Made by a program: the position numbers and the translations under genes. The notes under the pieces were generated by a model. The model had not been told where the DNA came from and did not search any database. It was given only the letters and a program-made list of their open reading frames with translations. Shown piece after piece: positions 34,083 through 44,828 of a DNA stretch of 64,000 nt (its first letter is position 1; every line of letters begins with the position of its first letter). This stretch comes from Pseudomicrostroma phylloplanum. Its lineage: Eukaryota > Basidiomycota > Exobasidiomycetes > Microstromatales. The stretch is taken from assembly GCA_039545275.1 (NCBI GenBank), contig BCHS01000011.1:496001-560000 (forward strand), given 5' to 3'.

Positions 34083-35060
34083 ATGTACCTTCTCGGCAGT
34101 AGCGGTCGTGCCCCTACCGGCAACGATGACCTCAGTCTGGGAATGAGGGTCGCTGCCATCTATCTGAAGCTCAAAGGAAAGCCAATGTCCAATATTACAA
34201 AGTACGAAGCGAGTATACTTGAGCGCACATACCCGTCCCCAGCTAACATCCCTGGTCGGATGCGGAGGCAGTATCATCTACGCGACAGGACTCTAGCTGG
34301 ACATCGCGTTGTGACATTTGCTCCAAAGACTCGCGCAAGTAGCTGGCATATCGTCTACTACCATGGTGGAGCCTACGTGGGAGACCTAGCTGGACCACAC
34401 TGGGATATTATCAAGTGTCTAATAGAGGCGACTGGAGCCACCGTGACCGTACCTCTCTACCCACTCGCTCCGGAGTCTAATAACCGCGCTGCATTCTCCT
34501 TCCTCGCCGAAGTTTATCGCGAGATTCTGTCCACTACGTCGTCCACCAACGTTGTGTTCGCAGGTGACTCGGCGGGAGGGGGACTAGCCTTGGGTCATGC
34601 CACCGAGATCAGCCGTATGGGGCTCCCTCCTCCTGCACGGCTCATCCTCTTCTCTCCGTGGTTGGATCTGACTTTGGCTGACGCAGCTGCACGCGAACTC
34701 GAGTCAACCGACGTTATGCTGGCCATTGATGCGTTGAGGCTCTGTGGAAAGTGGTGGGCGGCGGGCGATGATTTGCTCCTGCCTCGTCTTAGCCCGCTCT
34801 ATGCCGACATGAAGGGTCTACCGCCGATTGACGTGTATCAGGGCTCAGACGACGTCCTCGTCATAGACGCGCGTACATTCGCAGCGAAGGCACGAGAAGC
34901 TAGCAACCTTGTCCATTACAGCGAGGTCAAGGGTGCTTTCCACGTCTTCATGGGCGCTACCTTTACCCCAGAAGCAAAGGCCGTCTTTGCGCACATCGCC
35001 TCATCGCTGTCCGGTGCGGCAGCCGCTCCTGCCCCTGAGGCGCTTGGCGCCTCTTCATGA
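34083..35060 (+). CDS. alpha/beta hydrolase, HSL-type esterase/lipase
   Basis: A single-exon gene of 325 residues. The fold-3 (hormone-sensitive lipase) family hydrolyses short acyl esters. Visible are the oxyanion-hole loop 'YYHGGAYVGD' (HGG type), nucleophile elbow 'FAGDSAGGGLALGHA', 'LFSPWLDLTL', the Asp region 'VYQGSDDVLVIDARTFAAKA' and the His region 'GAFHVFMG', so Ser, Asp and His are all present. No signal peptide is evident, so it is probably cytosolic. The first ATG in frame is at 34083. It is one of few intronless genes here and sits in a gene-poor stretch with slightly different base use; acquisition by transfer is possible but unproven. Confidence 0.87.
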   Translation: MYLLGSSGRAPTGNDDLSLGMRVAAIYLKLKGKPMSNITKYEASILERTYPSPANIPGRMRRQYHLRDRTLAGHRVVTFAPKTRASSWHIVYYHGGAYVGDLAGPHWDIIKCLIEATGATVTVPLYPLAPESNNRAAFSFLAEVYREILSTTSSTNVVFAGDSAGGGLALGHATEISRMGLPPPARLILFSPWLDLTLADAAARELESTDVMLAIDALRLCGKWWAAGDDLLLPRLSPLYADMKGLPPIDVYQGSDDVLVIDARTFAAKAREASNLVHYSEVKGAFHVFMGATFTPEAKAVFAHIASSLSGAAAAPAPEALGASS

Positions 35061-35732
35061 GAATAATCACTCTGCATTTCTTGTATGGCGACGAGCATGA
35101 CATTGAGTTATGCATTGACATTCGATTGGTATGCCAATTCTAGCCAGGTCCTGCTCCGCTGCTTATAGCGACTAGATGATGGATCCAGGCCTACAGCTAC
35201 GTCCGGTGATGTATCACCGCAAACACGACACCTCCCACGGCGAATCTCGAGGTGGGAATTCCGGCCCTCATCGTAGATTGTTGGCGATACGCACAAGGGC
35301 CAGAGTCTATCCTTTCGGTGATCCTGCTGGTACGCAGGTTGCTGCTGGATCTCAATGCTTGCCTGAGCCAGGAGTCTTGCAACGGCACGCTCCCTCTCGC
35401 CCTGCTTGCGGAAATGCGTGAGGTTCCCCAGCCCCTCTCTTTTGTCGTGTGGGCTGAGGTGCTGTCACTTCTTCCTGAGCCTCTTCTATACCAAGACATT
35501 TGCGTCACCGGTCATCTATCGCGCCCGCCTAATCAGATCCCCTCCAGAAAGGCATGTTGAGCTATTGAGCCAGCAGCAGGCCGGCATCTATCTCTCTAAT
35601 GCATTGCCTTTCCCTTCCTTGCTCGCCTCATCTTTCCTGTCTGTCCTTCATGACTTCCTTTCCTATCATGTCTTTGCTCCGGTCATTGTTTTGATGGCAG
35701 ATCACTCTCGTGTATTGGTATCGTCTAATTTG
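35061..35732. other. intergenic region between the esterase and EFM7
   Basis: A tail-to-tail spacer of about 670 bp. Plus-strand frames (35176-35560) have no recognisable domain. Nothing else was identified. Confidence 0.45.
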
Positions 35733-36826
35733 CTACATCTCCGCACCGGTCCGAAAGAGCCTGAAGCCATGCACTGTGCCTCGCACGAAAGCGGATCCAG
35801 GATCGGTAGGGAACATCGGCTGGAGGCAAGCGGGGATGAAGTTCGCTAATCAGTCTCATTGTGCAGCAAACGGTCAATGACTAGCACCACCATCGGCGGC
35901 AATGGCAACCTTTGTCTACTCACCTCTCTCTTCCACCTGCCCACCCTTTCAACAATCCACTTCCCCGTCTCTTCAGCCTTGAGGAAGAACTCCATGTCCT
36001 TGTGAGCCAAATGCGGGCGATGACTGGTGAAGAAGACGAGCACGGATGGGCCCTCTGGAGCAGTGGTGGTGAGCTCGCCAAAGGGTAGCTTGTCAGGAAA
36101 GTCGGGATGGGATGCATCATCCTGCAGGCGGCTTGGGTGTGTATCGGCGGGTATCACTGAAGGTCGAGCTGGTCGACGGGAGAGCCCTTGATCCATGGTA
36201 TCCAGGAGTGCGTCGTGTGCTTGGTGGTTGAAGATGAGATCAGAGAGTAGCAGGACGTCGTAGCCTTCTTGGCCAACAGGCAGATGTACCTGGAGAGGCT
36301 CCACACTGGCTCCCCATAGATATCCTTGCGCAACAACTACAGAGCCAGACGAGGTCGACGCAGCAGTGTTCTCGTCGAGGTTCCGCTTGAGCACATCGAT
36401 CAGCGGCTGTTCGGGGTAGTCACTGGCTACTACGACTGCTGCTCCCTCTCTGGCTGCTACGATGCTGGGTATACCTGCTGCTGCACCGAGCTCAAGTACT
36501 GACTTGCAATGGAGAAGAGTCGAAGCGTGCGATTGCAGGTAGCGCGACAGGTCGAGAGAAGCATTCCAGATGTGATGACCCCAGAGAGGATGAGAACCGA
36601 GCAGGTGTATTGTGAGGTCAGTAGCTCGAGCGTTTGTTGAAGCGCTCTGTGGGTCCGAGGAGGAAAGGCTGGTGGAAGAGGCAGAGCCGGTGAAATCGTA
36701 CGGGACCCTGACAGTCTGAGGTGGAGGTGTTGAGGGCCGGTAGTCGGCCGGTTCCTCAAAGAAGTCCAGAGGAGGAGGCGAAGGCGAGTCGGCCGCCCTT
36801 GAAGGAGAAGACGAGGATGCCATCAT
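35733..36826 (-). CDS. EFM7: EFM7-like protein N-terminal and lysine methyltransferase
   Basis: Exons on the minus strand are 36826-35924 and 35819-35733, joining in phase to 329 residues. EFM7 (formerly NNT1) is a seven-beta-strand SAM methyltransferase that modifies the N-terminus and a nearby lysine of elongation factor 1A. Motifs: 'GHHIWNASLDLSRYLQSH', SAM motif I 'VLELGAAAGIPSIVAA', 'VASDYPEQPLIDVLKRN', post-I region 'GYDVLLLSDLIFNHQAHDAL', and 'VLVFFTSHRP'. The second exon supplies the family's C-terminus 'PMFPTDPGSAFVRGTVHGF'; reading straight through the intron would give an unrelated end. Length is somewhat above yeast (261) because of N-terminal and internal insertions. Confidence 0.86.
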
Positions 36827-37071
36827 GGTGATGCTGCAAGACGTACCTCGTGAGCTTCGGGCTGCTCAGATATTCCTGTCCTCGCCCTTTCCGATGCGAA
36901 CAATAATTTATCCGAAGCCCTCGCATCGGCTTACGTCAGCTTCCGGCTGCTTAGACCTCGCAGGCATCGGTCCTTCTCGCCTCGCCTCGCCTCGCCGCCC
37001 GCCTTCCGTACTCGCCGCTCATCCACTTACTACAGCATTAGCATCTCATCTGTCAATCTTGGGAGGAGACA
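36827..37071. promoter_or_regulatory. shared divergent promoter, EFM7 / COX11
   Basis: The 245-bp gap contains four perfect CTCGC repeats at 36976-36995. No TATA box is evident. Confidence 0.45.
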
Positions 37072-38260
37072 ATGATGCGTCGGTCATCGCCACTGTGTCT
37101 ACAAGCGGCACTGGCGGCTCGCACCTCACTAGGTCGGGGGAGCTCACAGCCGCCTTGCCACTCGTTGCTGAACGGCTTGCGCCTAAGCGCACCGTGGTCA
37201 AGCAAGAGGCAGAGCTCGCTAGCTATTGCGCCTCTGCCTCGCGACCATACGACGACAAATGGGTCTCGCTTACCTCGAGGCATGCATTCGATGGCTCTGC
37301 CTCTACCACGCTCTCCTGCCATGGGCTTCGCCATAGGTCGCTTTGCTTCAAGCAGCAGTAAAGGACCTGCCCCAGAACCCTCCTCCGGCGCCGCCAAAGG
37401 ACCTGCACCCCGAACTCCTCTCACAGCCGCGGACCTAAGTCGCCTTCAATCGCAAGCGCAGAAGGCTCACTACTCGCAGCGCAATCGCTCTCTAGCCTAC
37501 TATTCGCTCGCAACAATCATCTTTGCTGTAGGACTCACATATGCAGCTGTCCCCCTGTATAGAGCATTCTGCTCCGCTACAGGGTTCGGCGGTGCACCCA
37601 AAGTGGGAATGGGGAAGTTTGAGCCATCAAGGCTGGTGCCTAGCAGTACGACGGCAGAGAGGATACGAGTCACGTTCAATACAGACTGCAGTGATGAGCT
37701 GCCTTGGTCCTTTAAGCCTTCGCAGGAGGAGATCTTTGTCATCCCCGGCGAGACGGCGCTGGCGTTCTTCACTGCCAAGAGCAGGAGCAAGAAGGACATC
37801 ATTGGTATTGCGACCTACAACGTTGCGCCAGACAGGGTGGGTAAGATGGTGGCGAGTGTGCGAACAGCGTGGTCATCGAAGCTCACTATTCCTCCTCACC
37901 TCTTTGCAGATTGCGCCCTATTTCTCAAAAGTTGAATGCTTCTGCTTCGAAGAGCAAAGACTCCTGGCAGGCGAAGAAGTGGACCTGCCCGTCTTCTTCT
38001 TCATCGACAATGACTTCCTCGACGACCCGAACGTGCGCGATGTCAAGGACGTGGTGCTGAGCTATACCTTTTTCGCCGCAAGGAGGAACAAAAAGACGGG
38101 ACAGATGGAGCCAGACACTGATCTGGAGAATGTGAGTACGAAGGCGAAAGAGGAGCTTTGTCAGCACTGGCGCACTCTGCGATTTGCTGACTCGCCGCGA
38201 TGCTTGCACCATTTACCCCTGCAGTACTCCGTCGGAATTGACTTGCCAGGCGTCAAGTGA
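37072..38260 (+). CDS. COX11: cytochrome c oxidase assembly factor COX11
   Basis: Exons 37072-37836, 37910-38131 and 38225-38260 join in phase to 340 residues. Cox11 is an inner-membrane copper chaperone that supplies the Cu-B site of Cox1. The long Arg/Ser-rich N-terminus fits a mitochondrial presequence. The single membrane segment is 'YYSLATIIFAVGLTYAAVPL', followed by 'YRAFCSATGFGG'. The copper domain has 'RVTFNTDCSDELPWSFKPSQ', the Cu ligands 'CFCFEEQ' (just after intron 1) and 'DLPVFFFIDNDF', then 'LSYTFF'. Intron 1 uses a GTGGGT donor, since the nearby GTAAGA would break frame. The last exon encodes only 11 residues. Confidence 0.9.
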
Positions 38261-38606
38261 AGGTGTATACCGTGCAGTGGAAGGGCGTGTTGCGCATACC
38301 GGCTCACTATGTATTACTAGACATCTCATTATCATCGACCACCATTCCTCTATCTCTTGGTCCTTGTATCGTCTCTCAGGCGGTGTACTTTTGCCTCGCC
38401 CTGCCTGCCCGTACGCACGGCTTTGGCCTGTCCTCTTTCCGTCGGGGGTCGGTGCGCGAACAATTTTCCAGGCAGAATTTTGGCCCAGAGGCGCAAGACA
38501 GAGTTGAATCCAAGGCCACTTCCGCTCTCAGTCCTTCCTACCAGTCCCACCTCGCAAGCTAGGTAGTCAGCCATCATCCCCACCTCGTGCTCGCTTGGCA
38601 CCCACA
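38261..38606. other. intergenic region between COX11 and PWP1
   Basis: A 346-bp spacer between two plus-strand genes. Open frames within it have no start or features that support a gene. It should hold the COX11 3' end and the PWP1 promoter. Confidence 0.45.
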
Positions 38607-40460
38607 ATGATCTCCTCCCTCGTATGGGTACGCAAAGGCGCAGCTGCTCGACAGCCCCGCAGGTTCAACATCACCGACGAGGCCGAGCTGCAGCGGGTCC
38701 AGAAGCTCACCTCGCTCGAGTTTGGAGATGCACAGAGTCAATTGGAAGAGGCAAAGAAGGAGGCACTGCTCATGGGACAGCAGCAGGGCGAGGAGGGGGG
38801 TGAAGATGCTACAGAGGGAGAAGAAGAGGCTAATGAGTCGGATTGGGTGGACGCGACAAATCAAGATCAGAGCATGGATGAGGTTACCGCCCGTGACACA
38901 ACACCCACACCTCCTACCCACGAAGCGGACGATCTGGCAAAGTACAATCTGGATACCTACGACGAGGAGGAGTCCAAGGGTATGGCCATGGGCGCCTTTT
39001 CCAACATCAGAGGTCTGCAATTCTACAAGTCAAACGACGAGGACCCTTACATCACATTGAAGGACGACGCAGAGGACGAGGATGAGGAGAGGGAGGCACT
39101 CGAAGTCTTGCCCTCGGACAATCTCGTCATCTCGGCAAAGACAGAGGACGAAGTCTCCATGATCGAGGCATACGTTTACGCAAATGCGGAAGCAGATGAG
39201 ACGGAAGCCTCGGGTAGCGCTTCCCTCTATGTTCACCACGACCTCCTCTTGCCCTCCTTCCCTCTCTGCTTGGAGTGGGTGGGCCAGTGTGGACCCTCTT
39301 CGCCTTCGTCGGCCAAGACAGGTAACTACTTGGCAGTCTCTACAATGGAGCCAGAGGTAGAAGTGTGGGACATGGACGTCATCGACGCTCTTGTCCCAGA
39401 TGTGATTCTGGGAGACCGAGGCGCGAGCAAGGATTGGGAGAAGCAGGCAAAGAAGAAGGGCACGGGCAAAAAGAAGAAGAGGATAGCCGCTACCCGGCCC
39501 ATCTCCCCTCTTCACCATACCGATGCAGTCTTGTCCATCTCCTGGAACTCTTTTGCTCAGAACCTTCTCGTCACTTCCTCTGCGGACACCACTATCAAGC
39601 TTTGGGATCTGAATACGGCACCTGCTGAACATGGAGGACTCAATGCCATTCGATCCTTTGAAGTGCACAAGGACAAGGTGCAATCCGTAGCCTGGAACAC
39701 ATCAGGCACGGCTGTACCAGAAGCTCCAGAGTCGGAGAGCAACCCACGCAGTGTTCTAGCATCAGGCGGCTACGACGGCTTTGTCAAGATCTGGGACGTG
39801 CGGACGCCCGACCAGGTGACCAGCATCAAGGTTTCCGGTGAAGTGGAGAAGCTCAAGTGGAACCCGTGGAAGGCGGGTCAACTCCTCGTCGCCCTCGACA
39901 CTGGTCTCGTCCAGGCCTACAACGTCTTTGATGCCACCAAGGCCACCACGCCCGTCTGGACCCTCTCGGCCCACGAGTCGGCCTGTACCTCGCTGGACGT
40001 CTCTGTGCAGATCCAGGGCTGTCTCCTGACTGCCGGTCTGGATCGGACCGTCAAGCTTTGGAACATCGAAGAGGACTCTTCCACCCTCGCCACAAAGGGC
40101 AAGCGAGCCATCACCCTCGTCACCAGCCGAGACCTCGAGGCAGGCAAGATCTTCACCGCCTCCTTCTCCCCCGATGAGCCTCTCACCATTGCTGCTGGTG
40201 GCTCGGGAGGAGAGGTTAAAGTGTGGGACGCGCTAGCTGCGCGGGGCGTAGCGGGCGTCTTTGGAGCTAGGATTCGCGAGTGGGCAAAGCGCAATGGAGA
40301 AAAGGAGAGGGCGATTAGGGAGGGCGAGGATCGGCTAGTGGAGGTCGAGCCGGACGAGGATGATGATGATGAGGACGACGAGGATGAAGATGGTGGAGTG
40401 GCAGCAGCGCCAACAGAAACAGCGGCCAAGGATACCCCTGTCGCTGCCATGGAAGAGTGA
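38607..40460 (+). CDS. PWP1: WD-repeat ribosome biogenesis protein PWP1
   Basis: A single-exon gene of 617 residues, starting 'MISSLVWVRKGAAARQPRRF'. Pwp1 is a nucleolar factor for the large ribosomal subunit. After an acidic region (about 60-110), typical Pwp1 segments are 'EESKGMAMGAFSNI', 'LVISAKTEDEVSMIEAYVYA' and 'LAVSTMEPEVEVWDMDVIDA'. WD repeats follow: 'AVLSISWNSFAQNLLVTSSA', 'TIKLWDLNT', 'VLASGGYDGFVKIWDVR', 'TAGLDRTVKLWNIE' and 'TIAAGGSGGEVKVWD'. The C-terminus is again acidic. It ends 82 bp from the opposed GPI1 stop. Confidence 0.93.
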   Translation: MISSLVWVRKGAAARQPRRFNITDEAELQRVQKLTSLEFGDAQSQLEEAKKEALLMGQQQGEEGGEDATEGEEEANESDWVDATNQDQSMDEVTARDTTPTPPTHEADDLAKYNLDTYDEEESKGMAMGAFSNIRGLQFYKSNDEDPYITLKDDAEDEDEEREALEVLPSDNLVISAKTEDEVSMIEAYVYANAEADETEASGSASLYVHHDLLLPSFPLCLEWVGQCGPSSPSSAKTGNYLAVSTMEPEVEVWDMDVIDALVPDVILGDRGASKDWEKQAKKKGTGKKKKRIAATRPISPLHHTDAVLSISWNSFAQNLLVTSSADTTIKLWDLNTAPAEHGGLNAIRSFEVHKDKVQSVAWNTSGTAVPEAPESESNPRSVLASGGYDGFVKIWDVRTPDQVTSIKVSGEVEKLKWNPWKAGQLLVALDTGLVQAYNVFDATKATTPVWTLSAHESACTSLDVSVQIQGCLLTAGLDRTVKLWNIEEDSSTLATKGKRAITLVTSRDLEAGKIFTASFSPDEPLTIAAGGSGGEVKVWDALAARGVAGVFGARIREWAKRNGEKERAIREGEDRLVEVEPDEDDDDEDDEDEDGGVAAAPTETAAKDTPVAAMEE

Positions 40461-40542
40461 AGACATCTGCAATCGATCGGGATATATGTACATTGAGGGT
40501 CCCACTTGCGTGAAAAAGGATCCGAACTCAGCCTGGACACTC

Positions 40543-42862
40543 TCAGTTTCTCCACTTGACCTCTTGACCGGTGCAGATTGCCGCGAACATGGCCGGCAGC
40601 GTCTTGAACGACTTGCCCGGCAGCGGTATTGATCCATCCTGATCTTCGGCAGCGGCGGCGGCGGCGGCATTGCTCGCGTCCGAAGTGGTGCTGACCACCT
40701 CCCAGAACGACAAAGGCCTCGACCTCAACCTGTATCTCGCCACGAGCAGCCCTGACCCCTGCTTTTCACCCTCACTTTCACTATCCCCCAACTCCTCATC
40801 CTGTAAGCTCTCCAGAACCACTCCTCCAGGTACTCTCTGCTTGTCCTTCATCAGCAGCAAGACGGCAAAGAGGGGCAGCGCATTGAGACTCTTCACTCCA
40901 GCTCCGAGTATCCCGCCCACGAGGACCTCCTGTGTAAACTTTGCCGAGGCGAAGAGGGCGTGGTAGACGATGATGGTGGGGGAGAGGAAGAGGACGAGGG
41001 TGAAGAGGATGGTGCCCAGGAGCAGCTGGTCCAGCTCGTAGGACGCTGCAGAACTCGACCCTGAGCGGGAGCCGAGGAGGATATTGCGCTTTTTCCCTCG
41101 GAAGAGGAAGAGGAGAAATGAGAGGAGATGCAAGGTCGCGCGGTATTGGGTTCGCGAGAGGGTATGGAGGGCGGTGATGTGCATCGTGGACAAAGTGAGC
41201 ATGTCGGATAGGAGGCAGATCGTGCCCGAGAAGCCGAGGACCTTGCTTGCTTGGCCTACGTAGAGGATCAGGCTCGGCAGGGCGCTCAAGAGGGGTGAGA
41301 GGACCATGGCTTGGAAGAGGGAGACCAAGCCAGAGTACATGTCTGTGTAGAAGGCGCTGAGCTCGGTATTGAGCTTCAGCCCACCTGGCCAGTCGCCGAG
41401 CCATCTCAGCGCCAGGAACACCCAAGTTCCAAGGACCTTCTCGAGGATGTCTGTCACCTTTGCAGCAATCAAAGCGTGATGGTCGCAGAGGATGCTCCCG
41501 ACCGCCCATCCCAGTATTAGGTCGTTCATAATTAGCCAAAGTCCATTCCAGACGCCGATGTAGCGCGCAGCTAGGTACCGGATAGGCACTCGGTCATGGC
41601 GACGTAGGCGACGGAGCTCGGCCGCCAAGGACGGGAGGGAGCCAACTTGATCAAGACGGTGAGAAAGTTGTGCAGCAGTTCTGGAGACCGCGCATAGCGC
41701 GGGGAGGCCTGCAATCCGTTTGACAAGCAGCGCCCTGACATTGCCAGCGCCAGATGCCAATGATAGGGCAAAGTAGGAGGTGATTCTTCGAGCGAGAGAC
41801 GGCCCAGGTTTGTCTAGCAAGGCATGCGGATGCGACCCCTCCCGATGAGTACGATACTGCTGGCAAGCATTGATGAGCTCCACTGCCTGCCGGAGACCGT
41901 TTCCTGGGCCACCTGGGCCATCGCCAGTTCCGAAACCACCAGTGACTTCAAACCAGCGATGTGGTCGAGTCGCAATGAGCATTTCTAGCTTAGCGCCGAG
42001 GTCCTCCTCCTCTGTTTCCGGATGCAGCGGATTCGACTGAGGTGACAGAGGCTCGAGCGAAAGGAACCTCAAGGACGATGGCTGGGGAGGCTGAAAGGAG
42101 ATGAGTGAGATAGCAGGCCGGTGGGAAGCACCTTGTTCGCCATCAAGCAAAGAGACACTGGTAGAGCAGATGGGCAAAGGAGTGTTTCAGCCAAGCTTGT
42201 CCCTCCTCATGCTCGTGGTCTGGAACCCGGGCTCACCTCGTAATGTTCAATCTGCTGCCCGAAGAAGGAGGCTTGCGAGTGCGAGACCGTAGCTGTGAAG
42301 TAGCATGTATCCATACTGCTGGCCCTTGCGACTGCTCTATGCTCGACATGTCCCTGCCTTTGCCCTTCGCATCTCTCTGGCTCCCTTTCTTGCCAACGCC
42401 GTTGATGCCAGTCCGATCAGACCCTGCCTGTCCGGCTTGCGATTGAGTCACTTGCATTTCCCCAACCAACCCAAAGGTACCTCGCAGATGATGGAGAGGC
42501 TCAAGTCCCCTCTCTGCAGCCTGTTGAGGCGTGATGCCGTCGCAGATGACAACGAACACCTCTCCTGGCCCTCCATGAGCAGCCCATCCCGTAAGAAGAC
42601 AAGGAGGGGGCCAACTTTCCCAGCCAGCTTTGACTGATGGATGATGACGCAAATCTTCAGGTACGAAGATGTTGACCTGTTCTAACGGCCAGCGAGGAGA
42701 CGAGGAGGAAGAAGCAGCTGTGCCGCCATTGTCATGGGCATCTTCATCGTCATCCAGATACTCCAGGACTGGACTTCCATTGAGGTACTTGGCGGAGGAC
42801 TTTACCGCCGACGGTCCAGCTTGTGATCCGTCATATGCGGAGCAAAGGTCCAGGCTGCTCAT
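40543..42862 (-). CDS. GPI1: GPI-GlcNAc transferase subunit GPI1 (PIG-Q)
   Basis: Exons on the minus strand are 42862-42237 and 42157-40543, joining in phase to 746 residues. Gpi1 is part of the ER complex that adds GlcNAc to phosphatidylinositol, the first step of GPI anchors. N-terminal 'VNIFVPEDLRHH' and 'LLTGWAAHGGPGEVFVVICD' match the family start. Multi-spanning regions include 'YIGVWNGLWLIMNDLILGW', 'DWPGGLKLNTELSAFYTDMY' and 'TICLLSDMLTLSTMHITALH'. The core is 'LLSFLLFLFRGKKRNIL', then 'YELDQLLLGTILFTLVLFLS' and 'PTIIVYHALFA'. The ATG at 42862 is the first in frame. A poly-Ala tract of seven lies near the C-terminus. Stops of GPI1 and PWP1 are 82 bp apart. Confidence 0.9.
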
Positions 42863-43157
42863 CAGCAAGGGCGAGGCATCTCTTTTCTGTCGGGGAGGAC
42901 GTCAAGGACAGAGTGGAGTGCAAAGGTACCAAAGGCACCAGAGGCGCGTCGCGGCCGTGCAGCAGAGCCACTTCCGTCTTCTCCCCGCTTCCGATGTGGA
43001 TCAGAGTACACCCAGAAACGCCTAAGCCCGACCAACACCTTCGTCACGTCATCCTCACTTTCGCCCACACCGCGCAGAAGCAGGGCCACAGTCTCAGGAC
43101 GAGAGATTCGCGCCAGACACTCCTTACCTTCTCTCCCACCACCGATTGGTATTCGCC
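42863..43157. promoter_or_regulatory. divergent promoter, GPI1 / M28 peptidase
   Basis: A 295-bp gap between opposed start codons. A minus-strand frame (43191-42862) runs through it and looks unusually protein-like, but ends in a stop just before the GPI1 start and overlaps the peptidase start on the other strand. It is treated as non-coding here and discussed under rejected items. Confidence 0.45.
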
Positions 43158-44828
43158 ATGGTTGTGGCCATCCGGCTCCTCTGTGCAGCATCGCTGGTCC
43201 TGCTGGCAGCCTTGAGTGCGCCAGCCGTTATTCTCCACACACGGCCCAGCCAGAGACTATGGGTACAGACAAGGCAAGCAGGCCAAGCGACTTCTCTGTC
43301 TCACGCAGAAGGAATCATAGCTACTCTGCCACACTACGATGGGACTGCCGTCCTCCGCATTGAGGACAGTGACGCTTCGGCACCCTCGGAGTGGAGGGAG
43401 GTGCTTCTTCCAGCAGGTCTCCGGCAGGAGGGAGAGAGTCATCTGCTTTGGGTCACCAGAGAGGTCGTAGATGCGGCACTGGAGGCTCAAGAGGCTGCTA
43501 TTGCTCAAGTCGACAGCTGGGAAGGGCACCTCAGGTCGGCACTTGCAGGTCCTCAGAGGACGTCTGGTCAGGGGATGCAGTCTCCCCAAATCGCACAGCA
43601 CGTCTTCAGCTCTGCAGCACAGCCGCCAGTCGAGGTCATAGCTGTCTTTGGCTCCAGCAGCGCTCTGCTCTCCGTCCCACCGTCTCGGTTCTCCACTCTC
43701 GATCTTCACCTGCCCCGCTTCACCCAAGCCTTCCTCATCACACCCGAGACGAATCTACCTACCCGGGCACAGGGCAAAGACGAGCCGAAGTTCCCAGCGC
43801 CAAGTCTCGTGGCAAGCACATCAAAATTGCTCCGCTCACATCACTTGTCGGTAACGTCTCTAAACAAGACGGCAACAACATTGTCAGGCGAAGATCAAAG
43901 TCTGATCTCCCTCGAGCAGAGGTGGCCTTCTCGCCATTCGGCCACGTATGGCTGCAGGCTCGCTAGCCAGTGGATTCTCGCTCAGATGCGTGAAGCCCTA
44001 GGTCAAGTAGAGGGGGCGAGATGCGAGCTTGAGCTCTACGGCGAAGGCAACTTCAGTCCCAATGTCGTCTGTGTCGTACCGGGGCGAGATGACGGGGCAG
44101 ATGAGACTATGGAGGACTCCGACTACGAGGAGGGAGCGATCCTTCTGAGCGCCCACTATGACTCTCGAGGGTCTTTCGGTGATCCCAGAGCCCCTGGTGG
44201 CAACGACGACGGCAGTGGTTCGACGATGCTTTTGGCAATCAGCCGCATTCTCGGGGAGAAGATTGCCGCCGATCAAGCATCTCTCCGCTCTCGGGCTCGC
44301 GCCCAGACAGAGCCTCCCTCTCGTCTACGCCGACGGGAATTACAGCTCGTCTTCTTCTCTGGCGAGGAGCAAGGACTCGTCGGTTCCAAGCACTACGCAA
44401 CAGCTCTGGCAGCAGCTCTTCGAGAGGGCTTAAAGGTCTACTCGCCTGCTGCTTCGACGCTGTACCGCTCCACCACGCTCCGCCTTGCCTTGCAAACAGA
44501 CATGATCGGCTTCCAATCGCCCACCGAACCCGTCCAGCTAGCCTTCCCCGACAAGTTGGCCACCACTTCTGCTACCCAGTATATATGGGCCACGGCTCAG
44601 CTGTACGTGCCCGAGCTGCTAGTCGGCTTCACACCAGCGTGCTGTTCGGATCATCAGAGCTTCTGGGAGGCAGGATATCCTGCAACGTGGGTCTTTGAGA
44701 GGAATGGGCCAATTCTGGATGACAAGTATCATAATAGTGGGGATACGGTGTTGAGGCCGGGCTACAGCGTCGAGAAGATTGGGCTGGTTGGTAAGGTGGT
44801 CCTCGCGAGCGCACTTGGCTTACTGTAG
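43158..44828 (+). CDS. secreted M28 zinc aminopeptidase
   Basis: A single-exon gene of 556 residues. The start 'MVVAIRLLCAASLVLLAALS' is a signal peptide, so the product enters the secretory route. All M28 metal ligands and catalytic residues are visible: 'SAHYDSRG' (His), 'PGGNDDGSGSTMLL' (bridging Asp), 'VFFSGEEQGLVGSKHYA' (general base Glu and ligand Glu), 'LQTDMIGFQ' (Asp) and 'KYHNSGD' (last His). Family members remove N-terminal residues from peptides; this one resembles leucine aminopeptidase-type fungal enzymes. The N-terminal ~270 residues before the catalytic domain are less conserved. Substrate preference is not predictable. Confidence 0.9.
   Translation: MVVAIRLLCAASLVLLAALSAPAVILHTRPSQRLWVQTRQAGQATSLSHAEGIIATLPHYDGTAVLRIEDSDASAPSEWREVLLPAGLRQEGESHLLWVTREVVDAALEAQEAAIAQVDSWEGHLRSALAGPQRTSGQGMQSPQIAQHVFSSAAQPPVEVIAVFGSSSALLSVPPSRFSTLDLHLPRFTQAFLITPETNLPTRAQGKDEPKFPAPSLVASTSKLLRSHHLSVTSLNKTATTLSGEDQSLISLEQRWPSRHSATYGCRLASQWILAQMREALGQVEGARCELELYGEGNFSPNVVCVVPGRDDGADETMEDSDYEEGAILLSAHYDSRGSFGDPRAPGGNDDGSGSTMLLAISRILGEKIAADQASLRSRARAQTEPPSRLRRRELQLVFFSGEEQGLVGSKHYATALAAALREGLKVYSPAASTLYRSTTLRLALQTDMIGFQSPTEPVQLAFPDKLATTSATQYIWATAQLYVPELLVGFTPACCSDHQSFWEAGYPATWVFERNGPILDDKYHNSGDTVLRPGYSVEKIGLVGKVVLASALGLL

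Noticed and set aside
42862..43191. Minus-strand frame with protein-like sequence ('ARISRPETVALLLRGVG') upstream of GPI1
   Set aside because: It ends in a stop at the GPI1 start, has no good splice donor to join GPI1 in phase, and overlaps the signal-peptide start of the M28 peptidase on the other strand. It could still be an upstream ORF.
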